Source of the DNA: Gallibacterium anatis DSM 16844 = F 149
GTDB taxonomy: Bacteria; Pseudomonadota; Gammaproteobacteria; Enterobacterales; Pasteurellaceae
Direction: 5' to 3'
Assembly (NCBI RefSeq): GCF_000379785.1
Contig: NZ_KB903759.1
Span: 1 to 61,491, forward strand
Length of the DNA: 61,491 nt
Of the stretch, positions 36,427 through 46,478 are shown in pieces (positions within the stretch are counted from its first letter, which is position 1; every line of letters begins with the position of its first letter). The translations under genes were made by a program, and so were the position numbers. The notes under the pieces are model-generated. The model saw nothing but the letters and a program-made list of their open reading frames with translations. It had not been told where the DNA came from and ran no database searches.

Positions 36427-38505
36427 ATGTCAATAGAGCAGGATAATGAATGTTATACACTAAAAGAGTTAAGCTGGTTGGCTTTTAATGAACGGGTATT
36501 GCAGGAAGCATATGACGAAAGTAATCCATTATTGGAAAGAATTCATTTTCTTGGTATCTTTGCTTCCAACCTGGATGAATTCTATCAAGTCAGAGTATCG
36601 AATTTAAAGCATAAACTTTTGATTAGTAAAGAAAAAGATTCATCTTCTGCAAAACATATACGCATACAGTTAGAACGTATTCAGCAACGTACTGAAGCCT
36701 TGAATGATCGATTTAATGATATTTATAGTCGATTAATGTTGCGTTTGGCAAAGCATAAAATTTTTGTCTTAAATGAAACACAATTATCGCCATTTCATCA
36801 GGAATGGTTAAAAAAATATTTTAAAAAAGAGATTAAACCCCATATTTTCCCTATTATTCTAAATGAAGAAATCGATTTATTGCATTCATTAAGTACACAT
36901 AATTCCAATCTGATTATTGAATTAAGAAAACATAAAAAGATTCAGCATTTAGCTATTTTACCTATTCCGTCTGATATTCTTGCCCGATTTATTGTTCTAC
37001 CGAAAGAAAAATATAAAAGATATGAAAGTATTGTTTTATTAGATAATGTATTACGTTTCTGCTTATCAGATATTTTTTCTGATACGGTTTTTGATTATGA
37101 CGAAATTAATGCTTATTCAATCAGAATGACGCGCGATGCTGAATATGATTTAGTGACAGAAGTAGAATATAGTTTACTGGAACAAATGTCTTCCAGCTTA
37201 AAACAACGATTAACAGCGCAACCGGTAAGATTTTTATATGAAAAAAGTATGCCGAAAAATTTATTAAAAATGTTAAAAAAACGGTTGCATATTACCAATC
37301 TAGATTTAGTGGAAGCGGGTGGACGCTATTTAAGTTTTAAACATCTATTACAATTTCCTAGTCTTGGACATAAATCTCTAGTGAATACACCGTTGCCGGC
37401 AATTAAACATCCACAGTTAAAAAAAGAGCGCATTATTTTTGATGCTATTACGAAGAAAGATTTACTTTTATATTATCCATATCATAGTTTTGATGTTATC
37501 TGTGAAACTCTGCGCCAAGCCTCTTTTGATCCGAATGTGATTGCAATAAAAATTAATTTATATCGTGTTGCCAGACATTCATTAATTATTGAAGCATTAT
37601 TAAATGCGGCAAATAATGGTAAACAGGTTACAGTCATTATTGAATTACAGGCGAGATTTGATGAAGAAGCCAATATTCATTGGGCAAAGAGATTAACTGA
37701 AAGCAATATTAAAGTGGTTTTTTCTCCGGTAGGGTTTAAGATCCATTCAAAATTGTTTTTAATTACCCGAAATGAAAATGGAAAATTGGTGGATTATGCG
37801 CATATCGGCACCGGAAATTTCCACGAAAAAACAGCAACTCTTTATACGGATTTTGCATTATTAACAAAAAATAAGGAAATTACAGAAGAAGTAAAACGTG
37901 TCTTCCGTTTTATTGAGATGCCATTCAGCCCGACAAAATTTTCTTATTTATTGGTTTCCCCTATTAATGTTAGAAAACGATTAGCACATTTAATTAATCG
38001 AGAAATAAAAAATACAGAGAAAGGTAGAAAGAGCGGTATTATTTTGAAGATTAATAATCTTGTTGATGAGGAAATGATAGATTTATTGTATAAAGCAAGT
38101 CAGGCTGGTGTTGTGATTAAAATGATTGTACGAGGAATGTGCTCGTTAAAAGCAGGTGTGCCGGGTTTGAGTGAAAATATTCATATTATCAGCATTATTG
38201 ATCGTTTTTTGGAGCATCCAAGAGTATATTATTTTGAGAATAACGGTGATCCTGAAGTCTATATTTCATCTGCCGACTGGATGACTCGGAATCTTGATCG
38301 GCGAATTGAAGTTGGAGCACCGTTGCTTGATTCAGATGCAAAACAGTGTGTCATTGATATTTTAAATATTCAGCTTGCGGATAATGTAAAAGCACGCATA
38401 ATTGACAGCAACGAACAGAATAATTATGTGCGTAATGATGAGGAACAATGTCGTTCTCAGCTTGCTATTTATGATTATTTATCTGCAAAGTCTAACGAAA
38501 AATAG
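36427..38505 (+). CDS. ppk: polyphosphate kinase 1
   Basis: The 692-residue enzyme polymerises the gamma phosphate of ATP into polyphosphate. It starts with the N domain (YTLKELSWLAFNERVLQEA). The phosphorylated His440 lies in VGFKIHSKLFLI. The second motif HIGTGNFHEKTATLYTDFAL is intact, as are the two C-terminal phospholipase-D-like domains. ATG follows GGGAGCAGAAA. ppx begins nine bases after the stop. The coding is notably AT-rich relative to flanking genes such as gor. Confidence 0.96.
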   Translation: MSIEQDNECYTLKELSWLAFNERVLQEAYDESNPLLERIHFLGIFASNLDEFYQVRVSNLKHKLLISKEKDSSSAKHIRIQLERIQQRTEALNDRFNDIYSRLMLRLAKHKIFVLNETQLSPFHQEWLKKYFKKEIKPHIFPIILNEEIDLLHSLSTHNSNLIIELRKHKKIQHLAILPIPSDILARFIVLPKEKYKRYESIVLLDNVLRFCLSDIFSDTVFDYDEINAYSIRMTRDAEYDLVTEVEYSLLEQMSSSLKQRLTAQPVRFLYEKSMPKNLLKMLKKRLHITNLDLVEAGGRYLSFKHLLQFPSLGHKSLVNTPLPAIKHPQLKKERIIFDAITKKDLLLYYPYHSFDVICETLRQASFDPNVIAIKINLYRVARHSLIIEALLNAANNGKQVTVIIELQARFDEEANIHWAKRLTESNIKVVFSPVGFKIHSKLFLITRNENGKLVDYAHIGTGNFHEKTATLYTDFALLTKNKEITEEVKRVFRFIEMPFSPTKFSYLLVSPINVRKRLAHLINREIKNTEKGRKSGIILKINNLVDEEMIDLLYKASQAGVVIKMIVRGMCSLKAGVPGLSENIHIISIIDRFLEHPRVYYFENNGDPEVYISSADWMTRNLDRRIEVGAPLLDSDAKQCVIDILNIQLADNVKARIIDSNEQNNYVRNDEEQCRSQLAIYDYLSAKSNEK

Positions 38506-38514
38506 GATAGTAAA

Positions 38515-40038
38515 ATGGAAAGGATAGCAGCATTGGCTTATCCATCAACCAAAGAATTTGCCGCAATTGATTTAGGTTCTAATAGTTTTCATATGATCAT
38601 TGTTCGTGAAGTCAATGGTTCGATTCAAGTTCTTTCAAAAATGAAACGGCGGGTACAGCTTGGCGATGGATTGGATGAAAAACATCATTTAAGTCAAAAT
38701 GCCATCCAACGAGGTGTTGAATGTTTAGCGCTGTTCGCCGAGCGTTTACAAGGGTTTTCAATTGATCAGGTCAATGCTGTCGCAACTTATACCTTACGTC
38801 GTGCGGAAAATAGTGATGAATTCTTGCAGGCAGCCAAAAAGGTTTTTCCTTTCCCAATTAGGATCATTTCCGGTGCCGAGGAAGCAAAATTAATTTATTT
38901 AGGCGTTTCTCATACGCAACCCGAAACCGGAAGAAAATTAGTTGTAGACATTGGTGGCGGCTCTACTGAGATGATTATTGGTGAAGGATTTTCTCCATTG
39001 CTGGCGGAGAGCCGTCATATGGGGTGTGTGAGTTTTACTAAAGCATTTTTCGCAGATGGTAAAATCAGTGAAAAACAGTTTTATACAGCACAAAAGACGG
39101 CATTATCGAGAATTGAAGATCTTTCGTGGGAATATCGTCATTTAGGCTGGAATTCGGTGTTAGGTTCATCCGGCACCATTAAAGCTATCAGTCAAGTAAT
39201 TGCGGAAAACTTTAGTGCGGACGGTATTATTACCCCAAAAACATTACAGCAAGTGATTGCATTAATTTTGAAATTTGATTCTTTTGAGAAGATGAAAATT
39301 GCAGGGCTAAGTGAAGATCGTATTGGTGTTTTTGTTGCCGGAGTCGCAATTTTAAGTGCTGTTTTTGAGAATTATCGTATTGAACAGATGCGTTATTCTG
39401 ATGGTGCTTTACGGGAAGGGGTTTTATATAGTTTTGAGCGTCATTTCCAAGTTGATGATATTCGGGAAAGGACGGTAACAAGCCTAATTAAGCATTTTTG
39501 GATTGATAAGGAACAGGCATTGCGTGTTGCTGACACAGCGTTATTGTTGGCAAGTCGTTATCAACGTTGGAAAAATAGTGAGCAGATAGAGGAATTACAG
39601 AGTATTTTGTTGGCGGCTTCACTGTTGCACGAAGCAGGAATGGTGGTAAATCATAGTGCCGCGCATAAACACGCTGCCTATATTTTGCAAAATAGTGAGC
39701 TGCCGGGATTTGATCCGATGCAGAAAAATTTGTTAGTGACACTCGTCCGTTTTCAAATGAAATCATTGAAACAGTTGGATTTGTTGAAAGGAAGTCGTTA
39801 TCACAGTCAAGATGTGCTGGCGCTAATAATGATGTTGCGTTTAGCCGTTATTATTAATAGATCACGCCAATCTACTGAAATTACGGAAAAATTTGCTTTG
39901 CACGTGAATAGTGACGGTAATAAATGGGCGCTGGAATTTGAACCGGGTTATTTAGAAAGAAATCCACTTACACAAAGTGATTTATTACAGGAACAGAATA
40001 ATTTACAGATAATTAAAGTGAATCTGTCTATTCGTTAA
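38515..40038 (+). CDS. ppx: exopolyphosphatase
   Basis: This 507-residue actin-fold protein hydrolyses long polyphosphate (and may also act on pppGpp, like GppA). The N-terminal phosphate loop is AIDLGSNSFHMIIV, and the second is VDIGGGSTEMIIG. A central VLGSSGTIKAI follows. The C-terminal HD-like helical domain contains LLAASLLHEAGMVV. The pairing with ppk favours Ppx over GppA. It is transcribed with ppk from the Pho-box promoter. Confidence 0.94.
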   Translation: MERIAALAYPSTKEFAAIDLGSNSFHMIIVREVNGSIQVLSKMKRRVQLGDGLDEKHHLSQNAIQRGVECLALFAERLQGFSIDQVNAVATYTLRRAENSDEFLQAAKKVFPFPIRIISGAEEAKLIYLGVSHTQPETGRKLVVDIGGGSTEMIIGEGFSPLLAESRHMGCVSFTKAFFADGKISEKQFYTAQKTALSRIEDLSWEYRHLGWNSVLGSSGTIKAISQVIAENFSADGIITPKTLQQVIALILKFDSFEKMKIAGLSEDRIGVFVAGVAILSAVFENYRIEQMRYSDGALREGVLYSFERHFQVDDIRERTVTSLIKHFWIDKEQALRVADTALLLASRYQRWKNSEQIEELQSILLAASLLHEAGMVVNHSAAHKHAAYILQNSELPGFDPMQKNLLVTLVRFQMKSLKQLDLLKGSRYHSQDVLALIMMLRLAVIINRSRQSTEITEKFALHVNSDGNKWALEFEPGYLERNPLTQSDLLQEQNNLQIIKVNLSIR

Positions 40039-40073
40039 ATATTGCAGCTAAATAAAAATCATCAATGACACTT

Positions 40074-40134
40074 AAACTGACTTGTAGGGGTTTAAGCATA
40101 GAAACAGAAAATATGAGTAAACCCCGAATCAGTT
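40074..40134. terminator. long hairpin between convergent ppx and ycjF
   Basis: AACTGA pairs with TCAGTT on the outside and GGGGTTTA (40087-40094) with TAAACCCC (40118-40125) inside. It lies between the two convergent genes and is likely a shared terminator, though without a strong T run. Confidence 0.5.
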
Positions 40135-40140
40135 ATAAGA

Positions 40141-41196
40141 TTAACGTTCCGCTTTTTCTACGGTTTTGAGAATATTGTCTTTAATTACGTTTTTAACTTC
40201 GGCAATTAATAACTTATGAATGGTATGTAACCTTGGTTTCTCTTTTGCAGTGAAAGGAACGGGGCGGCAAAATTCCATTGTTTTAATCCCCAATCGCGCT
40301 GTAAGCAGACCGACACCAATACCTTGAGCGACACGTGCTGATAGCTTTGCAGTAAGATCTTGCGAAAGCCAATCCATTCCAATATCACGAATAACATCGG
40401 TTGCGCCGGCGAAAGCAATATTGAACAACACCATTCTGATTAAACGGATACGACTGAAATAACCCAATTTAACCCCATATAATGCTGCCAATTTGTTGAT
40501 TAAACGTAGATGACGCCAAGCAACAAAAGCCATATCTACCAGTGCCAATGGGCTGACTGCCACAATCATTGTTGCTTCAAGGGCTTGTTTATTAACAATT
40601 TTTTGCGCTTGCTGATCGAGCGGATGCAGAAATTCTTCACTGAAGAGTTTGAGCAATTCTGATGTGTTATAACCTTGATTTGCATATTGCTGCCACTGTT
40701 GATATTGCGGTTGTTGTGGCGATATTTGCATATAGTTTAGTAATTGCTTCGTCAGCTTAGTACTATCTTCTGTGTTACTGATTGGCGAATTAAGCTGCAA
40801 GTGTTGACTCTGTTGTTGTAATATTGCCAGCTTTTTGAGTTGTCGTAATTGACGAAATTCTTTGACTACGGCACTGACACCAAAGACAACAATGGCAGCA
40901 AAAACGAGTGCAAATGCGAAATTAATCCATTGGTGCTGCTGCCAAGCATCGACCAACCACTGAATTGCCTGCGCAATGGTTGCTGCGCCAAACAGGGCAA
41001 CAGTGCCAATTAATCCTTTTTGCCACCAAGAAAGCGGACGCTGAATGGCTTGTTGTAATTGTTGCTCCATTTCACCCTCTTCCTGATATGCGCTTTGATC
41101 GAGTTCAACTTGGGTAGGGTGAAATTCTCGTTTTGTTTTTAGCTTTTCCGGCTGCGGTTCGCTGTCTTGGGGTTGAAATAGGTGTTTATCGTTCAT
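40141..41196 (-). CDS. ycjF: YcjF-family membrane protein
   Basis: The product is 351 residues. It belongs to the YcjF group (TIGR01620, DUF697 region in the second half). Two central membrane segments are visible (WQKGLIGTVALFGAATIAQA about 59-78, and FAFALVFAAIVVFGVSAVV about 93-111). The C-terminal half is Leu-rich with VAVSPLALVDMAFVAWRHLRLI. Function is not established. Its start codon overlaps the ycjX stop codon by one base, so it is cotranscribed and coupled. Confidence 0.9.
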   Translation of the reverse strand: MNDKHLFQPQDSEPQPEKLKTKREFHPTQVELDQSAYQEEGEMEQQLQQAIQRPLSWWQKGLIGTVALFGAATIAQAIQWLVDAWQQHQWINFAFALVFAAIVVFGVSAVVKEFRQLRQLKKLAILQQQSQHLQLNSPISNTEDSTKLTKQLLNYMQISPQQPQYQQWQQYANQGYNTSELLKLFSEEFLHPLDQQAQKIVNKQALEATMIVAVSPLALVDMAFVAWRHLRLINKLAALYGVKLGYFSRIRLIRMVLFNIAFAGATDVIRDIGMDWLSQDLTAKLSARVAQGIGVGLLTARLGIKTMEFCRPVPFTAKEKPRLHTIHKLLIAEVKNVIKDNILKTVEKAER

Positions 41197-42605
41197 TATG
41201 TTAATTTGTCTCCTAATAAATATTCTAAAACTGAATCAAGTCGTAAGTGTGGTAATGGCTCGCCTTCAAGCGCCGTTTGCGGTTCAAACTGATCAAATTC
41301 AAAAGCGGAATTTTTCCAGAAATCGGCAGTTGGTAGCCGTTGCGGCACCGTTCCGGGAAAGAGTGTCACCGATTTTTTATCTATACTTCTAACGCCTTGA
41401 ATGGCTTTAAACTGCTGTCCCTGTTCTTCGACAATCACTTGTTGTGTGGCACGAATCGCCGCAAATGCGGTGAAATCAATATCAATATGTGAAAATTGTA
41501 GATGCTCACCTTCTGACTGAACTAATTGTCGTAACAGACTGATCAAATTGGGAATTTGATCGGTTGTAATATGATCCGCTTTAGTTGCGGCAAACAACAA
41601 TTTGTCGATTTTTGGCGAAAACAGACGGCTGAAAAAATTGCGTTGTCCGTAATGAAAACTTTGGAATAAAGCCCGTAATGCCATTTGCATATCAATAAAC
41701 GCTTGATGGCTATGATTAAGCGCTGTTAGACAATCAGCCAGAATAATTTGACGATCAAAACGTGAAAAATGTTGCTGGTAAAAGGCTTTGACAATTTGAT
41801 CTCTGTAATAGCAATAACGTTGTTGCAACACCGAAAAATAACTCTGTTTGTCGGCATTTTTTTGTAGCTGTTGCCACTGTTGTTCAGAAAGATGAACCAA
41901 TGGAAAAAATTGCAAAGCGATTGCGCCTTCCGCTTCTCCGGGAAGAATAAAGCGTCCCGGTTGAATAAAGTAAAAACCGGCGGATTTACATTGATGCAAA
42001 TAGTCAGTGTAATCTTTGGCAAGTTGAGCTAAAAAGTGTTCATCTGCGGCCTGTGTAAGATCGAGTTTTTGTAATTTTTCCAACCAAGGTTGCGCCAGTT
42101 GTTTTCGTTCCCCTTGCAACAGTTGGTGCATCGCTTGCGACCAACGCTGAAAATCCTGTGATAATAAAGGCAAATCAAGCAGCCATTCTCCGGGATAGTC
42201 AAAAATATCCAAATAAAGCACACCGTTTGCTTTAATATGACGTAACAAACTCTGGCTATGTTGGTAATGAATTTCTAATCTGGTTTCGCTTAAACCTCGA
42301 GTTGACTGTGGCCATTGTGGTGGAGATTGTTGCAGTGATAACAAATTCTCTTCATATTCAAAACGAGGAAGCTGCCAATTTTTTTGAGTTAGGCGTTTAA
42401 CGCCCAAAATACGGTGATGACGAGCCGCACTGAATAAGGGTAGTTGCGGTTGTTCTACGGTATTTAATGATAATAGCTGATTGATAAATCCGGTGATAAA
42501 CGTGGTTTTTCCACTTTGGCTTAAGCCGGTTACCGCCAGACGCAGTGTTTGATCCAAACTGCGTTCAATCAAATTATCCAGTTCGTTTTGTAACGTTTTT
42601 AGCAT
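41196..42605 (-). CDS. ycjX: YcjX-family GTPase-like protein
   Basis: This 469-residue P-loop protein (DUF463) has Walker A in VTGLSQSGKTTFITGF (about 25-40) and a DIFDYPGEWLLDLPLL stretch that may serve as a Walker B or G3-like motif. YcjX is a stress-associated NTPase of unknown substrate, found next to YcjF. No signal peptide. It is the first gene of the ycjXF pair; the gap 42606-42811 to yagU contains the upstream terminator. Confidence 0.92.
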   Translation of the reverse strand: MLKTLQNELDNLIERSLDQTLRLAVTGLSQSGKTTFITGFINQLLSLNTVEQPQLPLFSAARHHRILGVKRLTQKNWQLPRFEYEENLLSLQQSPPQWPQSTRGLSETRLEIHYQHSQSLLRHIKANGVLYLDIFDYPGEWLLDLPLLSQDFQRWSQAMHQLLQGERKQLAQPWLEKLQKLDLTQAADEHFLAQLAKDYTDYLHQCKSAGFYFIQPGRFILPGEAEGAIALQFFPLVHLSEQQWQQLQKNADKQSYFSVLQQRYCYYRDQIVKAFYQQHFSRFDRQIILADCLTALNHSHQAFIDMQMALRALFQSFHYGQRNFFSRLFSPKIDKLLFAATKADHITTDQIPNLISLLRQLVQSEGEHLQFSHIDIDFTAFAAIRATQQVIVEEQGQQFKAIQGVRSIDKKSVTLFPGTVPQRLPTADFWKNSAFEFDQFEPQTALEGEPLPHLRLDSVLEYLLGDKLT

Positions 42606-42750
42606 AATAGACTTAAATTGATTTAATTGTTGTTAGTGTAGCTGATTTTTTAGTGTCAAAAAAAGCGTTTGTTTTAAATATGGGGATGAATTGTGTTTTG
42701 TCAAAAATAATAAAACATTAAGCGATCATTTTTCAGAAGTATATAAAAGA

Positions 42751-42785
42751 AAAATACGTTTTAACATCCTGTTAAAACGTATTTT
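42751..42785 (-). terminator. terminator after yagU
   Basis: AAAATACGTTTTAAC pairs perfectly with GTTAAAACGTATTTT around a five-base loop. It is symmetric enough to work on both strands; on the minus strand it follows the yagU stop by about 27 bases. Confidence 0.85.
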
Positions 42786-42811
42786 CAAAGAAGGTTCGTA
42801 TTTAAATTAGA

Positions 42812-43414
42812 TTAGCGATTTTCGCCAAGTGGAACTTCTGCATCCGGTTCGTGAGTGATACGGTTACGTAAATCACGGCGGATAACTTCAATAGTCCAGA
42901 ACCAGAAAATGTGACCAACAAATTCTGAAACGTGTTCATAGAATGGCCATTCTGCTACTGGTGGCGTTAAACCGAGTAGAGGGAAAGTAATATAGTGAAC
43001 ACAGATATCGCAGATAATACCAGCCAATACACCTTGCCATAATTTGACTTTAGGGAAGCGTTCCGCAACCACACAATAAGCAATAGCAAAAACAAGAGAG
43101 AAAATAATGTGAGTTACACCAATCCAGTTAAACGCTTGATCTGCAAAGGTAAATGCAGCGGCAGTCGGATCGATACCTAAATAATCTCTTAAGAAAACGT
43201 GTGGTGGATTTAAGAAAGCACGTGAACAAACTTCAAGCGCCTGTGACGGATCTTGACACGCTGCCACGAAAAGATCTAATGGGCTACGAGGTGGAAATGG
43301 ATGCTCTGCTCCCCATTTTACAAATGCTGAAATAACACCGGCAATAATACCGACAAAAATTGCCACACCATAGCGGCGACGGCTCGGTTCTGTTTGTTGA
43401 AATAGATTAATCAT
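42812..43414 (-). CDS. yagU: YagU-family inner-membrane protein
   Basis: The product is 200 residues with four likely membrane segments ([22 protein letters not shown] near the N-terminus, [33 protein letters not shown] and [11 protein letters not shown]). The pattern [12 protein letters not shown] and the central repeat of Pro-rich loops match YagU (DUF1440). In Escherichia coli, YagU contributes to acid tolerance. It is divergent from sapA, with a 413-base gap containing a perfect palindrome. Confidence 0.85.
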   Translation of the reverse strand: MINLFQQTEPSRRRYGVAIFVGIIAGVISAFVKWGAEHPFPPRSPLDLFVAACQDPSQALEVCSRAFLNPPHVFLRDYLGIDPTAAAFTFADQAFNWIGVTHIIFSLVFAIAYCVVAERFPKVKLWQGVLAGIICDICVHYITFPLLGLTPPVAEWPFYEHVSEFVGHIFWFWTIEVIRRDLRNRITHEPDAEVPLGENR

Positions 43415-43827
43415 AAAAAATTCCTAAATTTATCAATGAGATATAATATTTTTTACCATTAGCTTTCATTTTGTTGAAATGATAACCGGCGCAATAATAA
43501 AACAAAAAATATTTTATACAATAAAAAAATAATCAATAGGAGTTATTAGATTAAAACTTATACTAATTTTATTAAAACTAAATCGATTTAGTGGTTGTTT
43601 ATATAAAATAACGGATAAATTTTATTCTATTTGGAGTGTTTAGGCTGAAATTGTGAGCTTTTTTGTAGCTGCAACCAAGAGCGAACTCTTGATTAAGATC
43701 GTCATTTTGATGATTTAATCGTCTATTGACGATAATATCCTTTTACAAAGGCGCAATCGCTAGTTAATATGCTAGTTTGCTGAATTTAGATGAGAATAGG
43801 TTAATTCATAAGTAAGCTGGTTTTTCG
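43415..43827. other. divergent promoter region of yagU and sapABCDF
   Basis: No gene is apparent. At 43577-43592 there is a perfect 16-base palindrome, ACTAAATCGATTTAGT, that looks like an operator for a dimeric repressor or activator. A further GATTAA/TTAATC arrangement lies near 43695-43720, and a small GCTAGTT repeat near 43760. The sapA start is reached without a strong ribosome site. Confidence 0.5.
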
Positions 43828-45522
43828 ATGGCTTTGATTAAATATATTACAATTTTTATCTGTTTTATCTTCGCACAGACGGCATTTTCAGCACCAAGAG
43901 TACCTAAAGAAGTGCTGAATAACGGTTTGGTTTACTGTACGCACGATTTGCCGGTGTCGTTGAATCCACAAACGGCGGAGATTGGCAGTCATACCAATAT
44001 TGTCGCCGATCAGATCTATAATAAATTATTTGAGCTGACCGGAAATGACAATCAGGTAGTGCCTTCATTGGCAACCTCTTATCACACCTCACCGGACGGA
44101 AAACATATTTTGATTAATCTGCGTCGTGGTGTGAAATTCCACAGAACAGCTTGGTTTACGCCGACAAGAGATTTCAATGCGGAAGATGTGGTTTTCTCTT
44201 TAAATCGTATTTTAGGCAAAAATGACGGTATTTTGCCGATAAATGATGATTTCGGGGAGGAAAACAGTAAAATTTCGCAATATCAATTATTTAATGAGAA
44301 AGCCAAAAACAAACATTTCCCCTATTTTGAAAGCATTAAATTAAGAAATAAAATTGATTCGGTGGTTGCTTTAAATCCTTATCAAATTCAAATTAATCTT
44401 GTTTCACCGGATGCTTCGGTGCTTTCCCATCTTTCCGGGTCTAATGCCGTAATTTTGTCGTATGAATATGCGTTACAACTTAATGCAGATGATAATTTGG
44501 CACAATTGGATATTTTGCCGATCGGCACCGGACCTTATCAATTAAAGAGTTATTTTCGCGATAAAAATATTCGTTTAGTGAGAAATGATGGTTATTGGGG
44601 AGAAAAAGCGAATATTAAAAATATTGTCATTGATGTTTCGACCACAAAAACAGGACGATTGGCAAGATTTTTAAATGGTGAATGTGATATTGTCGCGTTT
44701 CCGGATGCAAGTCAGCTTAAATTATTGAATGAACGTTTGCCGAGTGTACAAATCAGTTCTTCCGATAGTATGAATTTGTCTTTTTTAGCATTAAATATGA
44801 AACGCCCGATTATGCAAAATATTGATGTAAGACGGGGTTTAGCTTATGCAATTAATCGACCACGAATTATTAAACATATTTTTTATGATACGGCTAAAAT
44901 TGCACAAAGTATTATTCCACAAATTTCGTGGGCTTCGCGTTTTAATGCAACGTCATTTGAATATAATTATGATCCAATAAAGGCAAAAGCATTATTATCA
45001 GATAAATTGCTTAATCTCTCTCTTTGGGTAATTAATGAAGAGCAGGTTTATGATCCGAATCCGGTTAAATTAGCAGAAATGATAAAATATGATTTGGAAC
45101 AATTAGGTATAAAATTAAATGTAAAAGTGGTGTCTTATAATTTTCTGAAAAAGAGTGTGGAGGATGGCACAGATAATTACGATATGATTTTAACCGGCTG
45201 GATTACCAATAATTTGGATCCGGATAGTTTCCTAAGACCGATACTAAGTTGTGCATCACAAAATACTATCTCTAATTTAAGTAATTGGTGTCATCCACCG
45301 CTTGATGCGTTGCTAATTCGAGCGTTACAAACGAATGTACAATTATTAAGAGCGCTGGATTATGATATGGCGCAGCAATTAATTATCCGGCAGGTGCCGA
45401 TTATTCCGATAGCGACAGTAAATAATGTATTGGTTTCAAATAACCGGGTAATAGGATTGAATATGACGCCATTTGGAAATATCCATTTTGCAGCATTGTC
45501 TTTAAATGAGGGTAAAAAATGA
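43828..45522 (+). CDS. sapA: peptide/heme ABC transporter periplasmic protein SapA
   Basis: The product is 564 residues with a signal peptide ending near FSAP (about 20). It is an SBP_bac_5 family binding protein: YCTHDLPVSLNPQTAEIG, PSLATSYHTSPDGKHILINL, RRGVKFHRTAWFTPTRDFNAEDVVFS, and the later PIGTGPYQLKSY. In Pasteurellaceae SapA binds antimicrobial peptides and heme and is a virulence factor. Position 1 of sapABCDF and the four-base overlap with sapB fix the assignment. Confidence 0.93.
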   Translation: MALIKYITIFICFIFAQTAFSAPRVPKEVLNNGLVYCTHDLPVSLNPQTAEIGSHTNIVADQIYNKLFELTGNDNQVVPSLATSYHTSPDGKHILINLRRGVKFHRTAWFTPTRDFNAEDVVFSLNRILGKNDGILPINDDFGEENSKISQYQLFNEKAKNKHFPYFESIKLRNKIDSVVALNPYQIQINLVSPDASVLSHLSGSNAVILSYEYALQLNADDNLAQLDILPIGTGPYQLKSYFRDKNIRLVRNDGYWGEKANIKNIVIDVSTTKTGRLARFLNGECDIVAFPDASQLKLLNERLPSVQISSSDSMNLSFLALNMKRPIMQNIDVRRGLAYAINRPRIIKHIFYDTAKIAQSIIPQISWASRFNATSFEYNYDPIKAKALLSDKLLNLSLWVINEEQVYDPNPVKLAEMIKYDLEQLGIKLNVKVVSYNFLKKSVEDGTDNYDMILTGWITNNLDPDSFLRPILSCASQNTISNLSNWCHPPLDALLIRALQTNVQLLRALDYDMAQQLIIRQVPIIPIATVNNVLVSNNRVIGLNMTPFGNIHFAALSLNEGKK

Positions 45523-46478
45523 TTATTGCTCTGATTAGACGATTATTACTGATTTTTATCTCTTTAGTGATTTTATCAATATTAGCTTATGCCATTATGT
45601 TGAAAGATCCGCTTAATCAGGTTTTATTTGAAGATTCCACGTTTCAAGGATATTTGCAGTATATTGAAAAATTAAAAAATGCGGATTTTGGTATTACCTA
45701 CATTGGTGGTGAATTATTACGAGATCAAATTTTATCTGTGCTGCCTTCTACTTTGGAATTATGTATTTCTGCGATGATTTTAGCGTTATTATTTGGTATT
45801 CCATTAGGATTTATTGGTGCATTAAGTAATCATTCTGTTGGTAAATTTATACGTGGTTTTTCTTCAATAGGATTATCTATTCCGGTTTATTGGATTGGTT
45901 TAATTTTATTATATTTGGCAGCAATTTATAATTGGGAAATTTCATCAGTTGGTCAATATAATGCATTATATGAAATTAAACCGGTGACCGGTTTTGCGAT
46001 TATTGATGTTTGGTTTGTGGAAGAACCATATAGAATTAAAATCGTACAAAGTGTATTGCAACATTTGGCATTGCCGACATTAGTTTTAATGATTATGCCG
46101 ATGATGGAAATTACCCGATTAACGCAGCATAGAGCGGAACAGGTTATTTCAGCTAATTATACTAAAACCGCTTTAACTCGTGGTTGGTCTAAATTTAAGA
46201 TTCTTCGTGTTTATTTATTGCGTAATACATTAGCACCTATATTACCCTATATTATCCGTACATTTACTTTGACATTGGCAGCTTGTATGTTGATTGAAAA
46301 TATTTTTAATTGGTCCGGAATAGGGCAGTGGTTAATTGCGGCACTTTCCGAACAGGATTATAATGCGGTGGCAAGCGGTGTTATTGTTATTGGAATAATT
46401 GTCTTATTTATTAATTTATTAGCGGATTTAAGTGAATTTCTTTTAGATCCATTTAAGAAAAAGGCTTGGTATGATTGA
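45519..46478 (+). CDS. sapB: Sap ABC transporter permease SapB
   Basis: This 319-residue inner-membrane permease of the BPD_transp_1 type overlaps sapA by four bases (ATGA). It has about six membrane segments, and the cytoplasmic EAA-type loop is in EQVISANYTKTALTRGWSKFKI near residue 206. It starts MIIALIRRLLLIFISLVIL. The coding is AT-rich. It partners SapC. Confidence 0.92.
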   Translation: MIIALIRRLLLIFISLVILSILAYAIMLKDPLNQVLFEDSTFQGYLQYIEKLKNADFGITYIGGELLRDQILSVLPSTLELCISAMILALLFGIPLGFIGALSNHSVGKFIRGFSSIGLSIPVYWIGLILLYLAAIYNWEISSVGQYNALYEIKPVTGFAIIDVWFVEEPYRIKIVQSVLQHLALPTLVLMIMPMMEITRLTQHRAEQVISANYTKTALTRGWSKFKILRVYLLRNTLAPILPYIIRTFTLTLAACMLIENIFNWSGIGQWLIAALSEQDYNAVASGVIVIGIIVLFINLLADLSEFLLDPFKKKAWYD

